Source: Stenotrophomonas rhizophila
GTDB lineage: Bacteria > Pseudomonadota > Gammaproteobacteria > Xanthomonadales > Xanthomonadaceae
Direction of reading: 5' to 3'
NCBI RefSeq assembly: GCF_003651185.1
Contig: NZ_RCDC01000004.1
Span: 1 to 64,000, forward strand
Length of the DNA: 64,000 bases
The stretch's first letter is position 1. Each line of letters begins with the position of its first letter. Shown here one piece after another: positions 56,777-64,000 of the stretch. The notes beneath the pieces are model-generated. The model did not search any database. It worked only from the letters and a program-made list of their open reading frames with translations, and was not told where the DNA came from. The translations under genes were made by a program, and so were the position numbers.

Positions 56777-57097
56777 ATGAAACTACGTCCCGTCCCCCGC
56801 GAAAAAGACGCCCAGGCCGATCTGGCCTCGCTGGCGCGTGCCTTTGCTGCCCTGTCCGATCCGGACGCGGTGACCGCGTTCCTGCGCGATCTGTGCACCC
56901 CCGCCGAGCTGGAAGCGCTGTCCGACCGCTGGAAGGTCGTGCCGCTGCTGCAGCAGAGCGTGCCGTATCGCGAGATCCATGAGTTGACCGGGGTCAGCGT
57001 GACCACCACCGGACGCGTGGCGCGCTCGCTGGACCACGGCCACGGCGGTTACGCCGCCGCCATCGCCGCCACGCCGACCTCCCCCGAATCCGAGTAG
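56777..57097 (+). CDS. hisR: TrpR-family regulator of histidine synthesis (YerC/YecD type)
   Basis: 106 aa TrpR-superfamily protein: [20 protein letters not shown], then a helix-turn-helix [20 protein letters not shown]. It heads the his operon 11 bp before hisG and has a palindromic operator in its own promoter. In Xanthomonadales a TrpR-like HisR has been predicted to repress this operon in response to histidine (family knowledge). Autoregulation is expected. Confidence 0.85.
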   Translation: MKLRPVPREKDAQADLASLARAFAALSDPDAVTAFLRDLCTPAELEALSDRWKVVPLLQQSVPYREIHELTGVSVTTTGRVARSLDHGHGGYAAAIAATPTSPESE

Positions 57098-57108
57098 AGA
57101 CCTCCCCC

Positions 57109-58020
57109 ATGAGTGCAACCCAGACCGCCCCGGCACGTGACCGGCTGCGTATCGCCATCCAGAAGAACGGGCGGCTGGCCGAGCCCGCCCGCAGCCTGCT
57201 GACCGCCTGCGGGCTGAGCTGGCGGCAGAGCCGCGACAAGCTGTTCTGCTACGGCGAATCGCTGCCGGTGGATCTGCTGCTGGTTCGCGACGACGATATC
57301 CCCGGCCTGATCGCCGACGGTGTGTGCGATTTCGGCATCGTCGGGCGCAACGAGCTGGACGAGCAGGGCGCCGCCCGCCGCCGGATCGGCCTGCCGGATG
57401 CGTACCAGGCGCTGCGCGGGCTCAACTTCGGCCAGTGCCGCTTGATGCTGGCGGTGCCGGAGGAGTGGGAATGGACGGGCGTGGAGCAGCTGGCCGGCAA
57501 GCGCATCGCCACCAGCTACCCCGCGATCCTGGCCGACTGGTTGGCCGAGCGCGGCGTGGATGCCCAGGTGGTCGAGCTGTCCGGCTCGGTCGAAATCGCC
57601 CCCCGCCTGGGCACGGCTGATCTGATCTGCGATCTGGTGTCCAGCGGCGCCACCCTGGCCGCCAACCAGCTCAAGCCGGTCGAAACCCTGCTGGAAAGCG
57701 AAGCGGTGCTGGCCGGCCCGGTCCGTACACCCGATGACGCCCGCGCCGGTCTGATGGCCATGCTGCTGCGTCGTCTTGATGGCGTGGTGAAGGTGCAGGA
57801 CAGCAAGCTGCTGATGTTCCGCGCCGCGCTGGACCGGGTTTCCGAGTTGACCCGCCTGCTGCCCGATGCCGATCCGCTGGTGCAGCTGCCCGATGATGGC
57901 GGCCACCTGCGTTTGCAGACCATGTGCCACGGTGCGTTGACCTGGCAGCGGTTGGAGGACCTGGAGCGCGCGGGGGCGCAGGGCTTGATGGTGCTGAGTG
58001 TGGAGCGGTCGCTGGCATGA
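57109..58020 (+). CDS. hisG: ATP phosphoribosyltransferase, long form
   Basis: 303 aa, first enzyme of histidine synthesis, cytoplasmic. [20 protein letters not shown] at the N-terminus, [14 protein letters not shown], and PRPP loop [16 protein letters not shown]-terminal ACT-like domain (about 225-300) marks the long form, which is inhibited by histidine by itself and needs no HisZ. Overlaps hisD by 4 bp. Confidence 0.96.
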   Translation: MSATQTAPARDRLRIAIQKNGRLAEPARSLLTACGLSWRQSRDKLFCYGESLPVDLLLVRDDDIPGLIADGVCDFGIVGRNELDEQGAARRRIGLPDAYQALRGLNFGQCRLMLAVPEEWEWTGVEQLAGKRIATSYPAILADWLAERGVDAQVVELSGSVEIAPRLGTADLICDLVSSGATLAANQLKPVETLLESEAVLAGPVRTPDDARAGLMAMLLRRLDGVVKVQDSKLLMFRAALDRVSELTRLLPDADPLVQLPDDGGHLRLQTMCHGALTWQRLEDLERAGAQGLMVLSVERSLA

Positions 58021-59312
58021 ATCGTTTGACGTGGTCCCAATTGGATGCCGGCGCCCAGGCGCAGGCGCTGCAACGCCCGGTCCAGGCCGTGGCGGCGCGC
58101 ACCCGTGAGTCCGTTGCCGCGTTGATCGCGGCGGTGCGCGAAGGCGGCGATGCCGCACTGCGCGAGATCACCCTGCGCTTCGACGGGGTGGCACCGGAGA
58201 CCTTCGAGGTGAGCGAAGGTGAATTCGCTGCGGCCGAACAGGCCGTCTCGGCCGAACTGCGTCAGGCGATGATCGATGCCGCCGCGCGCATCCGTACCTT
58301 CCACCAGGCCGGCATGAGCCAGGGCTATTCGGTCGAGACCGCGCCCGGCGTGCGTTGCGAGCGCGTGGTGCGCCCGATCGGTCGGGTGGGTCTGTATGTA
58401 CCGGCCGGCAGTGCACCGTTGCCGTCCACCGCGCTGATGCTGGGCGTGCCCGCACAGCTGGCCGGCTGTCGTGAAGTGGTGTTGTGCACGCCGCCGCGCA
58501 AGGACGGTAGTGCCGATCCGGCCGTGCTGGTGGCCGCACGCCTGACCGGCGTCCACCGCGTGTTCAAGCTGGGCGGCGCGCAGGCGATCGCGGCGATGGC
58601 ATATGGCACTGAAAGCGTTCCCGCCTGCGACAAGCTGTATGGCCCGGGCAACAGTTACGTGACCGAAGCCAAGCAGCAGGTCGCCCAGGACGGCGCTGCG
58701 GCGATCGATATGCCGGCCGGGCCTTCCGAAGTGCTGGTGATCGCCGATGCCGGCGCCAATCCCGCATTCGTCGCCGCCGATCTGCTCTCGCAGGCCGAGC
58801 ACGGCCCGGATTCGCAGGTGCTGCTGCTGACTGAAGACGCGGCGATGGTGGACCGGGTCGAGGCTGCGGTTGAAGCGCAGCTGGCGCAGTTGTCGCGTGC
58901 GGAAATCGCGGCGCAGGCGCTGGCGTCCTCGCGTCTGATCCTGGTCGATTCGCTGGACGACGCTTTCGCGATCAGCAACCGGTATGCCCCGGAGCACTTG
59001 ATCCTGGCGCTGCGCGAGCCGCGCGCCTGGTTGGACAAGGTGGAGGCCGCCGGTTCGGTGTTCCTTGGCGATTACACCCCCGAAGCGCTGGGCGATTACT
59101 GCAGTGGCACCAACCACGTGCTACCGACCGCCGGTGCCGCACGTGCCTACAGTGGCGTCAGCGTGGCCAGCTTCCAGAACCTGATCAGCGTGCAGTCGGC
59201 CACGCCCGCTGGCATCGCGGCGATCGGCGAGTGTGCCCGTGTGCTGGCACGCGCCGAAGGCCTGGATGCGCACGAGAACGCGGTGACCCTGCGCATGGAG
59301 GCCGCCGCATGA
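58017..59312 (+). CDS. hisD: Histidinol dehydrogenase
   Basis: 431 aa. Oxidises histidinol to histidine in two steps with NAD+. [19 protein letters not shown], zinc/substrate segment [13 protein letters not shown] (Gln/His ligands), EHLIL and [18 protein letters not shown] overlaps on both sides with hisG and hisC. Confidence 0.97.
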   Translation: MNRLTWSQLDAGAQAQALQRPVQAVAARTRESVAALIAAVREGGDAALREITLRFDGVAPETFEVSEGEFAAAEQAVSAELRQAMIDAAARIRTFHQAGMSQGYSVETAPGVRCERVVRPIGRVGLYVPAGSAPLPSTALMLGVPAQLAGCREVVLCTPPRKDGSADPAVLVAARLTGVHRVFKLGGAQAIAAMAYGTESVPACDKLYGPGNSYVTEAKQQVAQDGAAAIDMPAGPSEVLVIADAGANPAFVAADLLSQAEHGPDSQVLLLTEDAAMVDRVEAAVEAQLAQLSRAEIAAQALASSRLILVDSLDDAFAISNRYAPEHLILALREPRAWLDKVEAAGSVFLGDYTPEALGDYCSGTNHVLPTAGAARAYSGVSVASFQNLISVQSATPAGIAAIGECARVLARAEGLDAHENAVTLRMEAAA

Positions 59313-60397
59313 GCACTGCCTCCCTCCTGTCCCTGGTGCGTGCCGACCTGCAGGCGTTTGCCGGGTATTCCTCGGCGCGCAGCAGTGCGCTGGTCGGCGA
59401 TGTCTGGCTCAACGCGAATGAGTCGGCGTGGGCCAACCCGGCCGACGCCGCCGGTGGCGCGCGTCGCTATCCCGACCCACAGCCGGCCGCGTTGCGAGAT
59501 CGGCTGGCCGAGCTGTACGGCTGCTCCGCCGAACAACTGCTGATCGGCCGTGGCAGTGACGAGGCCATCGATCTGCTGGTGCGCGCGCTGTGCGAGCCGG
59601 GCCGCGATGCGGTGCTGACCACACCGCCCGTGTTTGGCATGTATGCCGTCTGCGCGCGGCTGCAGAACGCGCCGTTGATCGAAGTGCCCTTGGTCGATCT
59701 GGGCGATGCGCTGGTCGCCGATATCGATGCGGTGATCGCCGCCGCGCTGGGTGGTAACGCCAAGCTGGTGTTCCTGTGCTCGCCGTCCAATCCCGCAGGC
59801 AGCCTGATCACGCTGGCCGAGATCGAACGGGTGGCGACGGCGTTGCAGGGCAGGGCGCTGGTGGTGGTGGATGAGGCCTACGGGGAGTATGCCGAGCAGC
59901 CGTCCGCGACCACGCTGCTGAGCCGTTACGACAACATCGCCGTGCTGCGCACGTTGTCCAAAGCGCATGCGCTGGCGGCCGCGCGTATCGGCACCCTGAT
60001 CGCCGATGCCGCCCTGATCCAGGTGCTGCGCCGCTGCCAAGCGCCCTATCCGGTGCCGGCACCTTGTGCCGAGCTGGCGCTGGCCGGTCTCGGCGCCGAG
60101 AGCCTGGCCATCACCACCCAGCGCATCGCGCAGATCAAGGCCGAACGTACCCGGCTGCAGTCCGGCCTGGCAGTACTGCCCGGCGTGGTGCGTGTCTATC
60201 CCTCGCAGGGCAACTACCTGCTGGCCCGCTTTACCGACCCACAGGGCGCGTTCGATGCGCTGCTCGCCGCCGGTGTGGTGGTGCGTGACCAGCGTGCCGC
60301 GCCGCAGCTGGGCGATGCGCTGCGCATTACTATCGGCAGCCCGGATCAGAACGACCGTGTACTCGCCGCCCTGATGGCCCGGAGGGCTGCCGCATGA
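59309..60397 (+). CDS. hisC: Histidinol-phosphate aminotransferase
   Basis: 362 aa fold-type I PLP enzyme. LNANESAW near 35, [20 protein letters not shown] Lys in [15 protein letters not shown], and ITIGSPDQN at the C-terminus. Overlaps hisD and hisB by 4 bp each. Confidence 0.96.
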   Translation: MSTASLLSLVRADLQAFAGYSSARSSALVGDVWLNANESAWANPADAAGGARRYPDPQPAALRDRLAELYGCSAEQLLIGRGSDEAIDLLVRALCEPGRDAVLTTPPVFGMYAVCARLQNAPLIEVPLVDLGDALVADIDAVIAAALGGNAKLVFLCSPSNPAGSLITLAEIERVATALQGRALVVVDEAYGEYAEQPSATTLLSRYDNIAVLRTLSKAHALAAARIGTLIADAALIQVLRRCQAPYPVPAPCAELALAGLGAESLAITTQRIAQIKAERTRLQSGLAVLPGVVRVYPSQGNYLLARFTDPQGAFDALLAAGVVVRDQRAAPQLGDALRITIGSPDQNDRVLAALMARRAAA

Positions 60398-61467
60398 CCC
60401 CGATTCTGTTCGTCGACCGCGACGGCACCCTGATCGAAGAACCCGCCGATTTCCAGATCGACGCCTACGAGAAGCTGCGCTTCGTGCGCGATGTGATCCC
60501 GGCGATGCTCAAGCTGCGCGATGCGGGCTATCAGTTCGTGATCGTCAGCAACCAGGATGGCCTGGGCACCGAAGGCTATCCGCAGGCCAGCTTCGATGGC
60601 CCCAACGATCTTATGCTGCAGATCTTCGCCAGCCAGGGCATCACCTTCCGTGACGTGCTGATCGACGGCACCTGGCCGCAGGACAACGCGCCGACCCGCA
60701 AGCCGGGTATCGGCCTGATGCTGCCGTACCTGCAGGACCGCAGCATCGACTGGTCGCGCTCGGCGATGGTGGGTGACCGCCTGACCGATATCCAGTTCGC
60801 CGAGAATATGAAGATCCGTGGATTCCAGCTGCGCACCGAGCAGTTCGGCGGCGACTGGGACTGGACCTCGATCGCGCATGAGCTGGCCGATGCACCGCGC
60901 CGCGCCACCGTGCAGCGCAATACCAAGGAAACGAAGATCCGGGTCGAGGTCGATCTGGATCGCACCGCCGAGCCGCAGACCCACACCGGGCTGCCGTTCT
61001 TCGATCACATGCTGGAGCAGATCGGCAAGCACGGCGGCTTCGCGCTGAGCGTGCAGGCCGAGGGCGACCTGCACATCGACGAGCACCACACCATTGAAGA
61101 TACCGGTCTGGCGCTGGGCCAGGCCCTGCGTGAGGCACTCGGCGACAAGCGTGGTATCGGCCGCTACGGCTTCACCCTGCCGATGGATGAAACGCTGGCC
61201 AGTGCTGCGCTGGATTTCAGCGGCCGCCCGTACTTCGTCTTCGAAGGCGAGTTCAAGCGCGAGCGCGTGGGCGACATGCCGACCGAACTGGTGCCGCACT
61301 TCTTCCGCTCGCTGTGCGATGCGGCCGGGCTGAACCTGCACCTGAGCGTGCGCGGTGACAACGACCACCACAAGGTCGAGGCCTGCTTCAAGGCGCTGGC
61401 GCGCGCGCTGCGCCAGGCCTTGCCGCGGCAGGGCACCGCGCTGCCGAGCACCAAGGGGGCGCTGTGA
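60394..61467 (+). CDS. hisB: Bifunctional histidinol-phosphatase / imidazoleglycerol-phosphate dehydratase
   Basis: 357 aa fusion. HAD-type histidinol phosphatase (about 1-165: [12 protein letters not shown] with nucleophile Asp, [20 protein letters not shown]) joined to the dehydratase (about 170-357: [43 protein letters not shown], metal-binding His clusters). The fused form is usual for gamma-proteobacteria. Confidence 0.97.
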   Translation: MTPILFVDRDGTLIEEPADFQIDAYEKLRFVRDVIPAMLKLRDAGYQFVIVSNQDGLGTEGYPQASFDGPNDLMLQIFASQGITFRDVLIDGTWPQDNAPTRKPGIGLMLPYLQDRSIDWSRSAMVGDRLTDIQFAENMKIRGFQLRTEQFGGDWDWTSIAHELADAPRRATVQRNTKETKIRVEVDLDRTAEPQTHTGLPFFDHMLEQIGKHGGFALSVQAEGDLHIDEHHTIEDTGLALGQALREALGDKRGIGRYGFTLPMDETLASAALDFSGRPYFVFEGEFKRERVGDMPTELVPHFFRSLCDAAGLNLHLSVRGDNDHHKVEACFKALARALRQALPRQGTALPSTKGAL

Positions 61468-62066
61468 CGGAAGTTGCGCTGATCGATGCGGGCGGCGCCA
61501 ACCTCGGCTCGGTCCGCTATGCGCTGGAACGGCTGGGCGTGCAGGTGCGGCTGGTGCGCGATGCGCAGGGCCTGCAGGGCGTTTCGCGGGTGATCCTGCC
61601 CGGCGTCGGCGCGGCCCCGCACGGCATGGCGCGTCTGCATGCACAGGGTCTGGTGCAGCCGCTGCGCGAGCTGGAGGTGCCACTGCTCGGGATCTGCCTG
61701 GGCATGCAGCTGCTGTTCGACGGCTCCGAAGAAGGACACGTCGAATGCCTGGGCCTGTTGCCCGGAGTCGTGCGCCACCTGCGTCCTGCCACCGGCATCC
61801 GTGTGCCGCACATGGGCTGGAACCGGTTGCTGCCCCTGCGCGCGTCGCCGCTGCTGGCCGGCGTGCCGGACCGGGCCAGCGCTTACTTCGTCCACAGCTA
61901 CGCCGCGCCCCTGGGCGAAGACACCGTGGCCGCGTGCGATCACGGCGGGCTGTTCGCAGCCGTGGTGCAGCGCGGCCGGCACAGTGGTGCCCAGTTCCAC
62001 CCGGAGCGCTCGGCCGATACCGGCGCACGCATCCTGCGCAATTTCATCGAGAACGAACCGACATGA
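61464..62066 (+). CDS. hisH: Imidazole glycerol phosphate synthase, glutaminase subunit
   Basis: 200 aa class I glutamine amidotransferase. Catalytic Cys in [17 protein letters not shown], His-Glu in QFHPERS, oxyanion strand [12 protein letters not shown] start at 61464 overlaps hisB by 4 bp. Delivers ammonia to HisF. Confidence 0.96.
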   Translation: MTEVALIDAGGANLGSVRYALERLGVQVRLVRDAQGLQGVSRVILPGVGAAPHGMARLHAQGLVQPLRELEVPLLGICLGMQLLFDGSEEGHVECLGLLPGVVRHLRPATGIRVPHMGWNRLLPLRASPLLAGVPDRASAYFVHSYAAPLGEDTVAACDHGGLFAAVVQRGRHSGAQFHPERSADTGARILRNFIENEPT

Positions 62067-62797
62067 GTTTCATCGTCTATCCCGCCCTGGATATCCGCGA
62101 AGGCCGCGTGGTGCGGCTGCTGCAGGGTGACTACGCGCAGCAGACCACCTACGGCGATGACCCGCTGCCGCGCGCGCAGGCGTTTGCCGCGGCGGGCGCA
62201 AGCTGGATGCACCTGGTGGATCTGGATGCGGCCCGCGCCGGTGGTTACACGTTGGCACCGCTGCTGTCCTCGATCGCGTCGCAGACCGGCCTGAAGGTGC
62301 AGACCGGCGGCGGTGTGCGCTCGCGCGATGACGTCGCCCGGATTCTCGACGCCGGTGCCACCCGCGTGGTGGTGGGCTCGGTATCGGTCCGCGAGCCGGA
62401 CACCGTGATCGGCTGGCTGCGCGAGTTCGGTCCGGAACGGCTGACCATCGCGCTGGACGCGCGCCAGGCCGAGGACGGCCGCTGGCTGTTGCCGGTGCAT
62501 GGCTGGACCGAGACCGCCGAGGACACGCTGGACGTGTTGGCCCAGCGCTACGCAGAGGCGGGCATGCAGCACCTGCTGTGCACGGATATCGCGCGCGACG
62601 GCATGCTGTCCGGGCCGAACATCGATCTCTACCGGCATCTGGCCGCACGGCTTCCCGGCGTGGCGGTGCAGGCCTCCGGTGGCGTGCGCGATGCGGACGA
62701 TGTCGCCCAGGCCAAGGCGGTCGGCTGCGGCGGGGCGATCCTCGGCAAGGCATTGCTGGAAGGGCGCATGACCCTGGAAGGAGCGCTGGCATGTTGA
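62063..62797 (+). CDS. hisA: Phosphoribosylformimino-5-aminoimidazole carboxamide ribotide isomerase
   Basis: 244 aa TIM barrel. [19 protein letters not shown] with catalytic Asp near residue 8, GGGVRSRDD phosphate site, [15 protein letters not shown] with the second Asp, and [10 protein letters not shown]. Overlaps hisH by 4 bp and hisF by 7 bp. Confidence 0.97.
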   Translation: MSFIVYPALDIREGRVVRLLQGDYAQQTTYGDDPLPRAQAFAAAGASWMHLVDLDAARAGGYTLAPLLSSIASQTGLKVQTGGGVRSRDDVARILDAGATRVVVGSVSVREPDTVIGWLREFGPERLTIALDARQAEDGRWLLPVHGWTETAEDTLDVLAQRYAEAGMQHLLCTDIARDGMLSGPNIDLYRHLAARLPGVAVQASGGVRDADDVAQAKAVGCGGAILGKALLEGRMTLEGALAC

Positions 62798-63567
62798 GCC
62801 GCCGCCTGATTCCCTGCCTGGATGTGCGCGATGGTCGCGTGGTCAAGGGCGTGCGCTTCCGCGATCACGTGGACATGGGCGATATCGCCGAACTGGCGAT
62901 GCGCTACCGCGACCAGGGCGCGGATGAACTCGTGTTCTACGACATCGGCGCCAGCCCGGAAGGGCGCGCGGTGGACGTGGCCTGGATCGAGCGCATCGCG
63001 CGCTTGATCGACATTCCGTTCTGTGTGGCTGGCGGGATCAGCGATGTGGAGACCGCACGGCGCGTGCTGCATGCCGGCGCCGACAAGATCTCGATCAACT
63101 CGCCGGCTCTCGGACGGCCCGAACTGATCGAGGAGCTGGCCGATGCCTTCGGCGTCCAGTGCGTGGTGGTCGGCATCGATTCGGTGCGCGAGGCGGACGG
63201 ACAATGGCGGGTGCGCCGCTTCAGTGGCGATCCGGACAAGACCCAGGCGGTGGCCGTACGTACCTTGGACTGGGTGGTGGAGGCACAGCGCCGGGGTGCC
63301 GGTGAGATCGTGCTCAACTGCATGGACAGCGATGGCGTGCGCCGCGGCTACGATGTGGCCCAGCTGCGCCAGGCCCGTGCGCTGTGCCAGGTTCCACTGA
63401 TCGCCTCCGGCGGCGCGGGCGAGATGCAGCACTTCGCCGATGTGTTCGACCAGGCCGATGTCGACGGTGCGCTGGCCGCCAGCGTGTTCCACAGTGGCGC
63501 CATTGCCATTCCCGCGCTCAAGCAGTTCCTGCGCGAGCAGCAGATCGAGGTTCGAGATGTCTATTGA
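62791..63567 (+). CDS. hisF: Imidazole glycerol phosphate synthase, cyclase subunit
   Basis: 258 aa TIM barrel homologous to His[18 protein letters not shown] with catalytic Asp 11, [35 protein letters not shown] with the second catalytic Asp, and [14 protein letters not shown] 62791 has AAGGAG upstream within hisA. Confidence 0.97.
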   Translation: MLSRRLIPCLDVRDGRVVKGVRFRDHVDMGDIAELAMRYRDQGADELVFYDIGASPEGRAVDVAWIERIARLIDIPFCVAGGISDVETARRVLHAGADKISINSPALGRPELIEELADAFGVQCVVVGIDSVREADGQWRVRRFSGDPDKTQAVAVRTLDWVVEAQRRGAGEIVLNCMDSDGVRRGYDVAQLRQARALCQVPLIASGGAGEMQHFADVFDQADVDGALAASVFHSGAIAIPALKQFLREQQIEVRDVY

Positions 63568-64000
63568 CGTGAATTCCATTGACGTGCAGCCGTCGCGCGA
63601 GGCGCTGGCGCAGCTGGATTGGGGCAAGGGCGATGGCCTGTTGCCGGTGGTGGTGCAGGACACGGATACGTTGCGCGTGCTGATGCTCGGCTATGCCAAC
63701 GCGGCCTCGCTGGCGCAGACCCTGGCCACAGGCCACATGACCTTCTTCAGCCGCAGCAAGCAGCGGTTGTGGACCAAGGGCGAGTCCTCCGGCAACGTGC
63801 TGGCGGTGACCGCCGTGCGGATCGACTGCGACAACGACACCCTGCTGGTCAGTGCGCGCCCGGCCGGGCCGACCTGCCATACCGGCAGCGAGAGCTGCTT
63901 CCCGCAGGCACCCGGCAACTTCCTGGGCCGGCTGGATACCGTGGTGCGCGAACGCGAGCAGCAGCGCCCGGCCGGCAGCTACACCACGTCGCTGTTCGAG
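63557..64000 (+). CDS. hisI: Phosphoribosyl-AMP cyclohydrolase (possibly bifunctional HisIE), cut by the window end
   Basis: Open for 148 codons to the last base. Metal-binding and catalytic motifs of His[56 protein letters not shown]. The frame runs on past the cyclohydrolase domain ([17 protein letters not shown]), which looks like the start of a fused HisE domain (inference). ATG 63557 overlaps hisF by 11 bp. Confidence 0.93.
   Translation, partial: MSIDVNSIDVQPSREALAQLDWGKGDGLLPVVVQDTDTLRVLMLGYANAASLAQTLATGHMTFFSRSKQRLWTKGESSGNVLAVTAVRIDCDNDTLLVSARPAGPTCHTGSESCFPQAPGNFLGRLDTVVREREQQRPAGSYTTSLFE

Overview
The window is GC-rich bacterial chromosome. Protein content and gene order point to the Xanthomonadaceae (Stenotrophomonas, Xanthomonas or Pseudoxanthomonas): a TrpR-like regulator heads a complete hisGDCBHAFI operon, thrABC is preceded by a Thr/Ile-rich leader peptide, and a branched-chain 2-oxoacid dehydrogenase operon, TonB-dependent receptor and outer-membrane/periplasmic hydrolases are present. 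The organism assignment is inferred from this content, not from a database search.

Layout. 1-1000: remnants of two IS3-family transposases that cut off a LysR gene, itself frameshifted, beside a divergent PACE-type efflux gene. 2.3-4.7 kb: a membrane-anchored M28 peptidase. 4.9-10 kb: a four-gene bkd/lpd operon (minus strand) and a LysR gene. 11.1-24.5 kb: the most interesting part, a peptide/D-amino-acid utilisation locus. It has a DUF1611 (DgcN-like) protein, a class A beta-lactamase fold protein lacking the deacylation Glu, a YkvI-like transporter, a TonB-dependent receptor, a POT transporter, two large serine hydrolases, an enolase-superfamily epimerase and a divergent XRE-cupin regulator. 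24.6-31 kb: a large discoidin-type glycosidase with a LacI-like operator, two short-chain dehydrogenases, a lipoprotein and a LysR regulator. 31-39 kb: an APH-like kinase, a DMT transporter, murB, pyrD, a methyltransferase, an SDR, an aldehyde dehydrogenase and tRNA-Arg(CCT). 39-41 kb: small hydrophilic proteins and a DUF421 membrane protein. 41-45.5 kb: a tightly overlapping operon (Zn-dehydrogenase, acyl-CoA dehydrogenase-like, PIG-L deacetylase, methyltransferase, glycosyltransferase, PQ-loop protein) of unknown product. 45.6-49 kb: stress-type and accessory genes. 49-54 kb: thrL-thrABC. 54-56.6 kb: a Crp/Fnr regulator, hisS and a lipoprotein. 56.7 kb to the end: hisR-hisGDCBHAF-hisI, with the last gene running off the window.

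The main observation is a shared palindrome around TCCTGATCAGGA. It sits between the -35 and -10 boxes of three predicted promoters (before dgcN, the TonB receptor and the first serine hydrolase). At each of these three a second, degenerate site (CNCAATCAG) lies 20-21 bp away. A perfect 16-bp copy lies upstream of the XRE-cupin regulator. This joins the four transcription units into one predicted regulon: uptake across the outer membrane, periplasmic peptide cleavage, inner-membrane transport, and epimerisation/acetylation of D-configured products such as D-Glu or L-Ala-D-Glu.
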